From the NCBI GenBank assembly GCA_019635635.1, contig JAHBZB010000002.1, positions 705,204-769,203 of the forward strand: a stretch of DNA of 64,000 bases, read 5' to 3'. The DNA comes from Xanthobacteraceae bacterium (GTDB lineage Bacteria > Pseudomonadota > Alphaproteobacteria > Rhizobiales > Xanthobacteraceae). The notes below the pieces were generated by a model. The model ran no database searches, had not been told where the DNA came from, and was given only the letters and a program-made list of their open reading frames with translations. The translations under genes and the position numbers were made by a program. Below, piece by piece: positions 35,669-44,639 of the stretch; positions within the stretch are counted from its first letter, which is position 1; the number at the start of each line of letters is the position of its first letter.

Positions 35669-37510
35669 ATGAGTCAAGCGCAGCATTTCGACGATGCCGG
35701 CGATCTCGCGCGAATTATCGCGGAACGTGCCGGAGGCAGAATCACGCTCGCGCTGCCCTTAGGCCTCGGCAAAGCCAATACGGTCGCGAATGCGATTTAT
35801 GCTTACGTCGCTAACGATCCCTCACTGAAACTTAATATCTTCACCGCGCTGACGCTCGAGCGGCCGCGCGTTTCCGGCCTCGAGGCGCGCTTCATCGATC
35901 CGGTGCTCGACCGGTTGTTCAAGGGCTATCCCGAGCTTGCCTATGCGCGCGCATTGCGCAGCGGGAAACTGCCGAAGAATGTGCAGGTCAGTGAGTTTTT
36001 CTTTCTCGCAGGACGCTGGCTCGGCGTGCCGGTGGCGCAGCAGAATTACATTTCGGCGAACTACACGCACGCTTATCGCTATGTGCTCGATCGCGGTGTG
36101 AACGTAATCGCGCAGCTTGTGGCAAAGCGCGTCGTCAACGGCGAGACGCGCTACAGCCTCGCCTGCAACACCGACCTTACGCTCGATCTTCTGAAGGCAC
36201 GCGAGCAAGGCAAGGCGAACTTTGCGCTGATCGCGGAAGTGAATTCCGAACTGCCGTTCATGCCGGGCGATGGCGACTTGCCCGAGAGCGCGTTCGATTT
36301 CGTCTACGAGAATCCAGAGACAGACTTTCCGCTGTTCGCGCCGCCGAAGCAGCCGGTGCCGCTCACCGCATACGCCATCGGCCTGCACACGGCGACGCTT
36401 GTCGAAGACGGCGGCACGTTGCAAATCGGCATCGGCGCGGAAGGCGACGCGGCGGCGCACGGGCTCGTTTTGCGACACAAGGAAAACGCCGCCTTCCGCG
36501 AAATGATCGCCGCGCTTTCGCCGGACAGGAAAAGCGATTTCGACACCTTCGCGACCGGGCTTTACGGCGCATCCGAAATGCTGGTCGATTCCTTCCTAGA
36601 CCTGATCGACGCCGGTGTCGTGAAACGCGAGGTGCACGGAACGCTCATACACGGCGGGTTCTTCCTCGGCCCGAAGAATTTCTATCAGCGGCTGCGCGAG
36701 ATGGATGACGCGAGCCGCGCGAAAATTCAGATGAAAGCGATTTCCTTCGTCAACCAGCTTTACGGAGACGAGGAGAAGAAGCGCGCCGCGCGGGCCAAGG
36801 CGCGCTTCATCAATAACGGCATGATGGCGACGCTTCTCGGCGCGGTCGTTTCCGATGGGCTCGACAACGGCGGCGTCGTTTCCGGTGTCGGCGGACAGTA
36901 TAATTTCGTGGCGCAAGCCTTCGCGCTCGAAGATGCCCGTTCGGTGATCTGCGTGAATTCCACGCGCGGATCAGGCGGCAACGTTTCCTCGAACATCCGC
37001 TGGTCCTATGGGCACACGACCATTCCGCGACATCTACGCGATATCGTCGTCACCGAATACGGCGTCGCCGACCTGCGCGGGAAATCCGATGAAGATGTGA
37101 TCGCGGCGATGCTGTCCGTCGCCGATTCACGCTTTCAGAGCGCGTTGCTGCGCGAGGCCAAGAGCCACGGCAAGCTTCCCAAGCACTATGAAATCCCGGC
37201 GCAGCACCGCAACAACACGCCGAAACGACTTGCAAAGGCGCTGGCGCCGTTCCATGCGCGCGGGCTGCTACCCGATTTTCCGTTCGGCACGGACTTCGAC
37301 GAGACCGAACGGCGGCTCATTCCGGCGTTGCAGACGCTGAAACAGAAGCAGGCGTCGCCGCTCTCACTCGTTCCGGCACTGGTGCGCGGCCTGATCGCAC
37401 CGACGAATACCGCGCGCGAAGAATGCATCGAACGAATGGGTCTTTCGGATGCGAACTCGTTCAAGGACAAGCTGTATCGCGCATTACTGCGCGGCACGCT
37501 CCGCAACTGA
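35669..37510 (+). CDS. Acetyl-CoA hydrolase/CoA-transferase family protein, long form
   Basis: A 613-residue enzyme of the acetyl-CoA hydrolase/transferase superfamily, which moves CoA between carboxylates through a glutamyl thioester. The N-terminal half contains LALPLGLGKANTVANAIY; the C-terminal half has the signature segments NNGMMATLLGAVVSDGLDNGGVVSGVGGQYNF, GSGGNVSSNIRWSYGHTT and VVTEYGVADLRGKS. It is longer than the roughly 430-residue butyrate-type transferases. Placed 45 bases after the SDR gene, it may activate the acid that the preceding enzymes oxidise. Confidence 0.88.
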   Translation: MSQAQHFDDAGDLARIIAERAGGRITLALPLGLGKANTVANAIYAYVANDPSLKLNIFTALTLERPRVSGLEARFIDPVLDRLFKGYPELAYARALRSGKLPKNVQVSEFFFLAGRWLGVPVAQQNYISANYTHAYRYVLDRGVNVIAQLVAKRVVNGETRYSLACNTDLTLDLLKAREQGKANFALIAEVNSELPFMPGDGDLPESAFDFVYENPETDFPLFAPPKQPVPLTAYAIGLHTATLVEDGGTLQIGIGAEGDAAAHGLVLRHKENAAFREMIAALSPDRKSDFDTFATGLYGASEMLVDSFLDLIDAGVVKREVHGTLIHGGFFLGPKNFYQRLREMDDASRAKIQMKAISFVNQLYGDEEKKRAARAKARFINNGMMATLLGAVVSDGLDNGGVVSGVGGQYNFVAQAFALEDARSVICVNSTRGSGGNVSSNIRWSYGHTTIPRHLRDIVVTEYGVADLRGKSDEDVIAAMLSVADSRFQSALLREAKSHGKLPKHYEIPAQHRNNTPKRLAKALAPFHARGLLPDFPFGTDFDETERRLIPALQTLKQKQASPLSLVPALVRGLIAPTNTAREECIERMGLSDANSFKDKLYRALLRGTLRN

Positions 37511-38338
37511 TTATTTGCAGAACCTGTTGTAGCGCTCGATGCAGGTTTTCAGCACCTGCTCGCCGGGCTTCTTCCACCAGTCGCCCGCCGAGAAAATCTC
37601 GACCTCTTGCGGCCCGAAGAAGCCCGCGCCTTCGATCATGCCGCGGAACGCTTTCAGATCGATCACGCCGTCGCCCATCATGCCGCGGTCGAGAAGAATG
37701 TCCTTGGTCGGCACCAGCCAATCGCAGATATGATGCGCGAAGATGCGCTTCTCGCGGCCGGCGCGCGCGATCTGCTCGGCAAGGCCCGGCTCCCACCAGA
37801 CATGATAGACGTCGATGGCAACGCCGACATCGGGAGCAATTTGCCCGGCCACATCCAGCGCCTGCTTCAGCGTATTGATGCAGGCGCGGTCGGCGGCGTA
37901 CATCGGGTGCAGCGGTTCAATCGCAAGCGGCACCTTTGCGGCGCGCGCATGATCGAGCACGGTGTTAATCCCTTCCGCTACCTGAAGCCGCGCGCCTTCG
38001 ATATCCTTCGAGCCTTGCGGCAGGCCGCCAACGACAAGCACGAGACAGTCTGCGCCGAGCGTTGCAGCCTCGTCGATCGCGCGTTTGTTTTCGTCAATCG
38101 CGGCCGCGCGGCCTTTGGCGTCACTCGCGGTGAACATGCCGCCCCGGCAATAGCCGGTGACCTGCATGCCGTTGTCCTTGATGACCTTCGCAGCGTTGTT
38201 CAGGCCGAACTTTGCAACCTGATCCCGCCAGGGATCGACCGCCTTGATGCCGAGCTTCGCACAGGCCTCGACCGCCTCACCGAGGTTCCACTGCTCGCGG
38301 ACCGTTGCGAGGTTGATCGAGAGTCCTTCGGCATTCAT
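37511..38338 (-). CDS. Sugar phosphate isomerase/epimerase-like TIM-barrel protein
   Basis: A 275-residue AP-endonuclease-2-fold protein. Metal-binding positions of the family are visible: Glu in AIEPLHP, Asp in VAIDVYHVWWEPG, His in FAHHICDW and Glu in EVEIFSAGDWW. Family members isomerise or epimerise sugars, or hydrate and cleave 3-keto-glycosides. It is the last gene of a three-gene minus-strand operon (Gfo/Idh oxidoreductase, DUF993, this gene), five bases after DUF993, and ends back to back with the CoA-transferase gene. Substrate unknown. Confidence 0.87.
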   Translation of the reverse strand: MNAEGLSINLATVREQWNLGEAVEACAKLGIKAVDPWRDQVAKFGLNNAAKVIKDNGMQVTGYCRGGMFTASDAKGRAAAIDENKRAIDEAATLGADCLVLVVGGLPQGSKDIEGARLQVAEGINTVLDHARAAKVPLAIEPLHPMYAADRACINTLKQALDVAGQIAPDVGVAIDVYHVWWEPGLAEQIARAGREKRIFAHHICDWLVPTKDILLDRGMMGDGVIDLKAFRGMIEGAGFFGPQEVEIFSAGDWWKKPGEQVLKTCIERYNRFCK

Positions 38339-38343
38339 TTCAA

Positions 38344-39516
38344 TCAGGCGATTCCATGCACCGCGAGAAATTTCTTCATGCGCGACGCGGCGAGTTCCGG
38401 ATCATGCAACACGCGTGCTTTATCCGCGAGTCGGAACAGCTCCGCAAGGTGCTGGATCGAACGCGCACTCTCCTGCCCGCCGATCATCAGGAAATGATCC
38501 TGCTGTCCATTGAGCCAAGCCAGAAACACGATGCCGGTTTTGTAGAAGCGGGTCGGCGCCTTGAAAATGTGGCGCGAGAGCGGGACGGTCGGCTCCAGAA
38601 TGCCGTGGAAGCCCTGCAAGTCGTTCTTCGCGAGCCGCGCGAGGCCGGCGCTGGCCGCAGGCGCGATGCCGTCGAAAATGCCGAGCAACGCTTCGGAATA
38701 GCCCTGCTCGTCGCCCGCGATCAATTCGGCGTAGTTGAAATCGTCGCCGGTATACATGCGCACGCCTTTTGGCAGGCGGCGGCGCATTTCGATTTCTTTT
38801 TCCTTGGAGAGCAGCGAAATCTTAACGCCGTCCACCTTCGCAGCGTTGCGCGCGATGATGTCGAGACAGACATCCATCGCTGCCATGTGATCGTCGGAGC
38901 CCCAATAGCCTTTGAGCGCCGGATCGAACATTTCGCCGAGCCAGTGCAGGATAACCGGCTCATTCACCTGACCGAGAATGCGGTCGTAGACACGCTTGTA
39001 GTCCTCCGGGCTTTTCGCGGCGTAAGCGAGCGCGCGGCTCGCCATCACGATCAGGCGGCCGCCGAGCTTTTCGATGACTTCGATCTGCTCCTCATAGGCG
39101 CGGATCACGTCATCGACCGAAACGTCAGGACCCGGCGTAATGTGGTCGGTGCCGCAGCCACAGGCGATCTTCACGCCCGGTCGCGACTTCGCGGCGTCGA
39201 GCGCGCGCTTGATCAGTTCCTGCGCACCGTTCCAATCGAGGCCCATGCCGCGCTGCGCAGTATCCATCGCCTCGGCGACGCCCAGGCCGAGATCCCAGAG
39301 ATAATGGCGGAACGCGATGGTGCGCTCCCAATCTATGGCCGGGTCGATCCAAGGATCGTTGTTCGCGAGCGGATCGGCAACAACATGCGCCGCGGCGAAC
39401 GCCACGCGATTGAAGGAAGCGATTTCTTCCTTCGACGGAAACTTGATCGGCTCGCCGGTCGTGTAAGGCGAAAGCTTGCGGTCAAGGTCAGGAAGCGAGA
39501 GCGTCGCCATCGTCAC
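38344..39516 (-). CDS. DUF993 / dihydrodipicolinate synthase-like protein
   Basis: A 390-residue TIM-barrel protein related to the DapA lyase superfamily but belonging to the uncharacterised DUF993 group. The likely Schiff-base position is Lys232 in VDGVKISLLS; other notable segments are CGCGTDHITPG, ILHWLGEMFDPALKGYWGS and YTGDDFNYAELI. The longest frame begins with GTG overlapping the stop of the oxidoreductase gene (GTGA); an ATG six bases later is the alternative. An aldol-type cleavage in catabolism of a sugar-like compound is the usual inference for such neighbours. Confidence 0.85.
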   Translation of the reverse strand: MTMATLSLPDLDRKLSPYTTGEPIKFPSKEEIASFNRVAFAAAHVVADPLANNDPWIDPAIDWERTIAFRHYLWDLGLGVAEAMDTAQRGMGLDWNGAQELIKRALDAAKSRPGVKIACGCGTDHITPGPDVSVDDVIRAYEEQIEVIEKLGGRLIVMASRALAYAAKSPEDYKRVYDRILGQVNEPVILHWLGEMFDPALKGYWGSDDHMAAMDVCLDIIARNAAKVDGVKISLLSKEKEIEMRRRLPKGVRMYTGDDFNYAELIAGDEQGYSEALLGIFDGIAPAASAGLARLAKNDLQGFHGILEPTVPLSRHIFKAPTRFYKTGIVFLAWLNGQQDHFLMIGGQESARSIQHLAELFRLADKARVLHDPELAASRMKKFLAVHGIA

Positions 39517-40667
39517 ACCTTCAGTTCGGGAACATCCAGCCAGCGGCGCTCGGCCCAGCTTTTCAATCCGAGCTCGGCAAGCTGCACACCTTTCGCGCCT
39601 TCAAGCAAATCGAACTTCCACGGCGCGTCTTCGACCAGATGCCGGATGAAGCCTTCCCACTGCACCTTGAAGCCGTTGTCGTACACCGTGTTGTCCGGCA
39701 TTTCTTCCCACTGCTCGGCGAATTTCATGGTCTGCGGCTCGTCCGGATTCCAGACCGGACGCGGCGTGTTGACGCGATGCTGCGTATAGCAGCGCGTGAG
39801 GCCGGCGACCGCGGAGCCGTGCGTGCCATCGACATGGAAGGTCACGAGATCGTCGCGCTTCACGCGCGTCACCCAGGACGAGTTGATCTGCGCGATCACG
39901 CCGCCTTCGAGTTCAAAGGTGGCGTAGGCAGCGTCATCGACATCGGCCTTATAGGGTTTTCCCTGCTCGTCGACTCGCGTCGGGATATGCGTCGCGCCGA
40001 GACAGCTAACGGCCTTCACGTTGCCGAACAGATTGTCGAGTACGTAACGCCAGTGGCAGAGCATATCGAGAATAATGCCGCCGCCGTCGGCCTTCCGGTA
40101 ATTCCAGCTCGGACGCTGCGCGGGCTGGCCCCAGTCGCCCTCGAATACCCAGTAGCCGAATTCGCCGCGCACGGAGAGAATTTTTCCGAAGAAGCCGGAC
40201 TCCTTCAGCAGTTGAATCTTGCGAAGGCCCGGCAGGAACAGCTTGTCCTGCACCACGCCGTGCTTGATGCCTTTTTGCTTCGCGAGCTTCGCTACCGCGA
40301 GCGCCTTGTCGAGCTGATCCGAAATCGGTTTTTCGCAATAGACATGCTTGCCGGCGTTGATTGCCTTGGTCAGCAGATCGGTGCGCATTTGCGTGGTCGC
40401 GGCGTCGAAGAATACGGTGTCGTCCGGGTTTTTCAATGCGGCATCCAGATCGGAGGTCGAGCGCTCGATGCCGTATTGCTTGGCGAGCGCCGCCACCTTC
40501 TCGGCGTTGCGGCCGACGAGGATCGGGTCCGGCATTACGCGGTCGCCGTTCGAAAGCAGGACGCCACCCTGCTTGCGGATCGCGACGATCGAGCGAACCA
40601 AATGCTGGTTCAGGCCCATGCGTCCCGTGACGCCGTTCATGATGATGCCAAGGCGCTGCGTCGCCAT
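39513..40667 (-). CDS. Gfo/Idh/MocA-family oxidoreductase
   Basis: NAD(P)-dependent dehydrogenase of 384 residues from the ATG at 40667, which has GGGGAGAG upstream. The N-terminal Rossmann loop is IIMNGVTGRMG, closer to a DapB-like GxxGRMG than to the usual GxGxxG of the family. The conserved EKP is at 112-114 (HVYCEKPIS) and the catalytic-region DMLCHW lies near 220. Members oxidise sugars, inositols or their keto forms. It heads the three-gene operon, 54 bases downstream of a GTAAC-N6-GTTAC operator. Confidence 0.88.
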   Translation of the reverse strand: MATQRLGIIMNGVTGRMGLNQHLVRSIVAIRKQGGVLLSNGDRVMPDPILVGRNAEKVAALAKQYGIERSTSDLDAALKNPDDTVFFDAATTQMRTDLLTKAINAGKHVYCEKPISDQLDKALAVAKLAKQKGIKHGVVQDKLFLPGLRKIQLLKESGFFGKILSVRGEFGYWVFEGDWGQPAQRPSWNYRKADGGGIILDMLCHWRYVLDNLFGNVKAVSCLGATHIPTRVDEQGKPYKADVDDAAYATFELEGGVIAQINSSWVTRVKRDDLVTFHVDGTHGSAVAGLTRCYTQHRVNTPRPVWNPDEPQTMKFAEQWEEMPDNTVYDNGFKVQWEGFIRHLVEDAPWKFDLLEGAKGVQLAELGLKSWAERRWLDVPELKV

Positions 40668-40720
40668 GTTTCGCTCTCCCCGGAGTGTTCTGAACACGGC
40701 CGTCTTGCTCGCGACCGTAA

Positions 40721-40736
40721 GTAACCAATTAGTTAC
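40721..40736. promoter_or_regulatory. Operator copy 1: GTAACCAATTAGTTAC
   Basis: Inverted repeat with arms GTAACCA and TAGTTAC around a two-base centre, in the gap between the TetR gene and the oxidoreductase operon. Two more copies at 45799 and 48896 share GTAAC at the left and a TA-GTTAC-type right arm. The position about 54 bases upstream of the first codon suits a repressor site overlapping the promoter. Confidence 0.75.
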
Positions 40737-40772
40737 AAGTACGCCCGCCCGGATTTTCCGTCAATAGCGGCG

Positions 40773-41438
40773 TTATGGGCGTAGGTAGCCGAGCACGACC
40801 TCGACCAGATGCCGGCCGCGCGCCTTGATGCTGTCGGGCGCGGTCAGGTCGCGGCCGAAGATCGTGGACAGCGTGTAGCGGTTGGACAGGTAGAAAAAGC
40901 CGAGTGCGGCGATCGAAATATAGAGTTCGACCGGGTCGACGTCCTTGCGGAACACCTTGGTCTTCGCGCCGCGCTGCAAAAGATCCTCGATCAAGCCGAC
41001 CAGCGGCGAATGCAACTCGCGGATTTTCTTGGAACGCTTCAGGTAAGCCGAGCGATGCAGGTTCTCGGTCGCAAGCAGGCTCAGGAACTCCGGATGCAGG
41101 CGATAGTAATTCCAGGTGAACTGCACGAGTTCGCGCATGCCTTCGACCGGGTCGCGCTGCTTGAGGTCGAGCTTGATCTCTTCGGAACGGATCAATTGAT
41201 ACGCAGCTTCGAGCACGGCGAGATAGAGACCGTCCTTATCGCCGAAGTAGTGATAGATCATCCGCTTGTTGACGCCAGCGCGCTCCGCGATTTCGTCGAC
41301 ACGCGCGCCGCCGAGCCCCTTCGCGGTAATCTCGGCAGTCGCAGCAGCGAGGATCACCGCGCGCGTGCGCTCCGGGTCGCGTGCGTTTCCGTTTGCGCGT
41401 TTCGGCGCCGCCTTCTTCGCTGCGAGCGCAGTTGCCAT
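40773..41438 (-). CDS. TetR-family transcriptional regulator
   Basis: A 221-residue regulator. The N-terminus is Lys/Ala-rich, then a TetR HTH: RTRAVILAAATAEITAKG followed by RVDEIAERAGVNKRMIYHYFGDKDGLYLAVLE (about 24-75). The C-terminal ligand domain has FLSLLATENLHRSAYLKRS and DPVELYISIAALGFFYLSNRYTL, similar in style to NicS/RutR-type regulators. The ATG overlaps the stop of the FAD oxidoreductase gene (TGATG), so it is the last gene of the 45.7-40.8 kb operon. It is the obvious candidate to bind the three shared palindromes and thus to control its own operon. Confidence 0.92.
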   Translation of the reverse strand: MATALAAKKAAPKRANGNARDPERTRAVILAAATAEITAKGLGGARVDEIAERAGVNKRMIYHYFGDKDGLYLAVLEAAYQLIRSEEIKLDLKQRDPVEGMRELVQFTWNYYRLHPEFLSLLATENLHRSAYLKRSKKIRELHSPLVGLIEDLLQRGAKTKVFRKDVDPVELYISIAALGFFYLSNRYTLSTIFGRDLTAPDSIKARGRHLVEVVLGYLRP

Positions 41439-43042
41439 CAGTGCAATGCCTTCAGTCGATCGGAAATCGGCGGCGGCGCCCAACCGGCACGGATGCCGAG
41501 ATCGGCAAGTATCACCTGCGCGGCGTTATAGCCCGGCAGTCCGGTGACATTGCCGCCCGGGTGGCTCGACGAACCGCAGAGATACAAATTCGGGATATGC
41601 GCGCGGTAGCTCCCTGCCCCCGGGAACGGGCGGTCGTGGCCGATCTGGCCATTGGTGAAAGCGCCGATCAGCAAGTCCGCTTCGCGCATATTCGGCAATT
41701 CACGCTCGACATCGAGCGGCGAGCGCGTGAAGGCATCGATCACCGCGCCTTCGAGGTTCGGCGCGTGCCTGCGCCAGAGCGCCAGCATCTTCTCGCCGTG
41801 CTTGTCCTTGTAGGCATCCCAGCTCGCTGGGTCGCCGTGCAAATGATACGGCAGCTTTTCCCACATGAAGGCGGCGTGCCTACCTGCCGGCGCTTGCGTA
41901 GGGTCGAACAGTGAAGGCGTCGCGCCCCACATCACAGTATCGGGCACCGTGCCCGCTTCGTGATGACGCACGATGTCGCCGAACTGATCAACATGGTCGA
42001 GACCCATGATGACCATGAAGGCTTTTGCGAGCGCAGGATTATTCTTCGCGGCCGCATATTGCGGCGCTTCGGACAGATTGAGATGCAGCGCGAACAGCGG
42101 CGCGAGCAGGTTATATTGAAACCTCGATGCTAGATCGCGGATTTCGCGCGGCACGAGCGTTTCGTCGAGCAGATCGAGAAATGTCTGCTGCGGGTTCAGC
42201 GCGGAGGCGACGAAGTTTTTCGCGCGGAGCAATTCGCCTTCCCGCGTTTCGACGCCGACGGCCTTGCCGTTTTCGATCAAGATGCGCGCGGGCTCGGTGA
42301 GCAGGCGAATTTCGCCGCCGCTTTCGTAGACCGCGTTTTCGAGCGCGCGCGCCAGCGCCGCCGTTCCCCCGCGCGACATCTGCGCCTTCGCGGGCGAGGC
42401 CAGCAGTGCCGCGATGTGATGACCGAAGCCCTTCACGCGCAAATCGACTTCGCGGAGACCGTTAAAGAAGAGAAGCCCCGCCTTTACCGCGGGGTGCTCG
42501 AATTCCTGATGCACGAATTCGAGCGGAGACAACGCGCTCACTTCCAAGAGCCTGCGGCCCGAGGCGCTCTTTTCGAGGAGCGCGCGGCGCTCGTTTTTCG
42601 GCAAGGGCGGCGACTTCGCTTCGCACGAAAGAATGTCGCGGACGATCGGCACGAAATCGCTCTGCCAGCGCTTCAGCGTTTCAGCGTCCTTCTTCGAGAA
42701 CTTCTCAAACGAGGCGACGGTGCGCCCGATATCGGTCCACCATTCCAGCGAGCGCTCGTCGCTCATGATCATCGCGACATTGAGTTCAGGCTCGATGTAT
42801 TTTGCGCCGTGACGCTCGAGTTCGAGGTCGGCGTACCAGGGCATGTTGGTGATCGCACGCTGGAAGAAGGCGTGCGTGTTATGCAGGAAGCCCGGTCGGC
42901 GCGGATCTTCCATGGTCGCAAGCCCGCCGCCCGCGATATGGCGGCGGTCGATCGAGAGAATCTTCAGTCCGGCCTTGCCGAGATAGGCTTGCAGCACGAG
43001 TGCGTTGTGACCCGCGCCGATAATGATGCCGTCCCAGCTCAT
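41438..43042 (-). CDS. NAD(P)/FAD-dependent oxidoreductase, phytoene-desaturase-like (PYROXD2-type)
   Basis: A 534-residue flavoprotein. The FAD-binding loop is [19 protein letters not shown] near 6-24, then the acidic ILSIDRR. The C-terminal FAD segment [24 protein letters not shown] is typical of the carotenoid-desaturase/PYROXD2 branch. No carotenoid genes accompany it, and its place inside an uptake operon suggests oxidation of the imported compound or a derivative. It overlaps the ATPase gene upstream (ATGA) and the TetR gene downstream (TGATG). Confidence 0.9.
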   Translation of the reverse strand: MSWDGIIIGAGHNALVLQAYLGKAGLKILSIDRRHIAGGGLATMEDPRRPGFLHNTHAFFQRAITNMPWYADLELERHGAKYIEPELNVAMIMSDERSLEWWTDIGRTVASFEKFSKKDAETLKRWQSDFVPIVRDILSCEAKSPPLPKNERRALLEKSASGRRLLEVSALSPLEFVHQEFEHPAVKAGLLFFNGLREVDLRVKGFGHHIAALLASPAKAQMSRGGTAALARALENAVYESGGEIRLLTEPARILIENGKAVGVETREGELLRAKNFVASALNPQQTFLDLLDETLVPREIRDLASRFQYNLLAPLFALHLNLSEAPQYAAAKNNPALAKAFMVIMGLDHVDQFGDIVRHHEAGTVPDTVMWGATPSLFDPTQAPAGRHAAFMWEKLPYHLHGDPASWDAYKDKHGEKMLALWRRHAPNLEGAVIDAFTRSPLDVERELPNMREADLLIGAFTNGQIGHDRPFPGAGSYRAHIPNLYLCGSSSHPGGNVTGLPGYNAAQVILADLGIRAGWAPPPISDRLKALH

Positions 43043-43803
43043 TCCATTCCCAGAAGGCGATAAATCCGGCGCGTGTATTCGCCGAACTTCTCTGTGTTGC
43101 GCACGTCGAGCGTGCGCGGAAACGGAATATCGACCTCGAAGTTGTCGGCCATCTTCGCAGGCCCCGCGGTGAGCACCACGACACGCGAGCCGAGAAAGAC
43201 GGCTTCCGTGATGCCGTGGGTCACGAAGATGATGGTCTTCTTCGACTCACCCCAAATGCGCAACAGCTCGAGATTCATCTTTTCGCGCGTCAGCGCGTCG
43301 AGCGCACCGAAGGGTTCGTCCATCAGCACGAGCTTCGGATCATGCACCAGTGAACGCGCGATCGAGGCGCGTTGCTGCATGCCGCCGGAAAGCTCGTAAG
43401 GGTATTTTTCTTCGTGGCCCTTGAGGCCGACGAGATCGAGCAACTCATAGGCGCGCTTGCGCGCGACATCATAGGGAATGCCGAGGATTTCGGTCGGCAG
43501 CATCACGTTCTCGATGATGCGACGCCATTTCAGCAGCAACGGCTGCTGGAACACCATGCCGATGTCACGTGCCGGATTGAAGGGCTGCGCCTTCGAGCCG
43601 ATGCGTACAGTGCCCGCGTCGAAGCCGTGAAGGCCCGCGAGAATTTTCAGGAGCGTGGTCTTGCCGCAGCCAGACGGGCCGACCAGCGAGACCAGCTCGC
43701 CTTGCTCGACGTCGAAGGTCGCTTCCGACACGGCCAGAAATTCCTCGCCGCGGGTGCGGTAGATTTTCTTGACGCCGTCGAGGTGGATGAATGCTTCGCT
43801 CAT
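43039..43803 (-). CDS. ABC transporter ATPase, nitrate/sulfonate/taurine type
   Basis: Cytoplasmic ATPase of 254 residues energising the permease encoded just upstream. Walker [10 protein letters not shown] (about 43-51), Q-loop [11 protein letters not shown], signature LSGGMQQR, Walker [13 protein letters not shown], and H-loop [15 protein letters not shown] are all present. The AVFLGSR and LLKWR features match the SsuB/TauB subgroup. It starts seven bases after the permease gene ends. Confidence 0.95.
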   Translation of the reverse strand: MSEAFIHLDGVKKIYRTRGEEFLAVSEATFDVEQGELVSLVGPSGCGKTTLLKILAGLHGFDAGTVRIGSKAQPFNPARDIGMVFQQPLLLKWRRIIENVMLPTEILGIPYDVARKRAYELLDLVGLKGHEEKYPYELSGGMQQRASIARSLVHDPKLVLMDEPFGALDALTREKMNLELLRIWGESKKTIIFVTHGITEAVFLGSRVVVLTAGPAKMADNFEVDIPFPRTLDVRNTEKFGEYTRRIYRLLGME

Positions 43804-43810
43804 GATGCGC

Positions 43811-44578
43811 CTACCGGATCCGCGCGTCTTTGACGACGAAGTAGCGCTCGAGGCCGAGCACGATGCCGTAGAGAATGCCGCCGAGCAGCGTAATCAGGAT
43901 CACGGCCATGAACATTGCCGCGGTGTCGAGCGTCACCTGTACCTGCAACATCAGGTAGCCGAGGCCGCGCTCGGAGCCGAGGAATTCGCCGACGATGGCG
44001 CCCGCGACCGCGAGGATCGCCGCGACTTTCATGCCGGAGAAGATGTAAGGCAGCGCGCCCGGAAGCTGGATTTTCGTGAACAACTGCCAGCGCGAGCCGC
44101 GCAGCGTGCGCACGAGATCGAGCAGGTCCGGCTCGACTTCGCGAAGCCCGCGCGCGGTGGTCAAAACGATCGGAAAGAAGCAGATCGCGAACGCCATCAG
44201 CGTGTTCGGCCAGATGCCGTATTTGAACCAGACGATCATCAAGGGCCCGAGCGCGACCTTCGGGATCATGTTGAGGCTGACGAGGAGCGGCATCGCGAAC
44301 ATTTCGAGCCAGCGGAACCAGGAAAACAGAAGCGCGCAGAGGATGCCGAAGATCGCGGCAATCAGAAATCCGCCGAAAATTTCGATCGCGGTCGCGGCGA
44401 TATTCTCGAACCAGCGATAGTTGGGTGTGACCAGCGCCTGCAACGTATCGTAGGGCGTCGGCATCACGACTTTCGGCACCTTTCCGTACACGACGAAGAA
44501 GTGCCACGCGGCGATCAGAATCAAATGGCTGAGAACGGCGAGCGCATAGCGCTGCAGTTGCTCGTTGCTTCTGCTCAT
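43811..44578 (-). CDS. ABC transporter permease, SsuC/TauC type
   Basis: Inner-membrane subunit of 255 residues from the ATG at 44578; the longer open frame adds a poor leader. Six or so hydrophobic segments and the EAA loop ([41 protein letters not shown]) that docks onto the ATPase. Together with the ATPase and the binding protein encoded at 45.9 kb it forms a complete importer. It follows the DapA-like gene by 61 bases. Confidence 0.94.
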   Translation of the reverse strand: MSRSNEQLQRYALAVLSHLILIAAWHFFVVYGKVPKVVMPTPYDTLQALVTPNYRWFENIAATAIEIFGGFLIAAIFGILCALLFSWFRWLEMFAMPLLVSLNMIPKVALGPLMIVWFKYGIWPNTLMAFAICFFPIVLTTARGLREVEPDLLDLVRTLRGSRWQLFTKIQLPGALPYIFSGMKVAAILAVAGAIVGEFLGSERGLGYLMLQVQVTLDTAAMFMAVILITLLGGILYGIVLGLERYFVVKDARIR

Positions 44579-44639
44579 TGTCGGTTTCCCCTTCCCGCCG
44601 CTACTATCGGGAAAGCGAGCCGCACTCGCAACCCGCACC

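Noticed and set aside
41438-43042. Carotenoid biosynthesis (crtI-like gene).
   Set aside because: The protein is of the PYROXD2-like branch and no crtB, crtE or other carotenoid gene accompanies it; it lies within an uptake operon.
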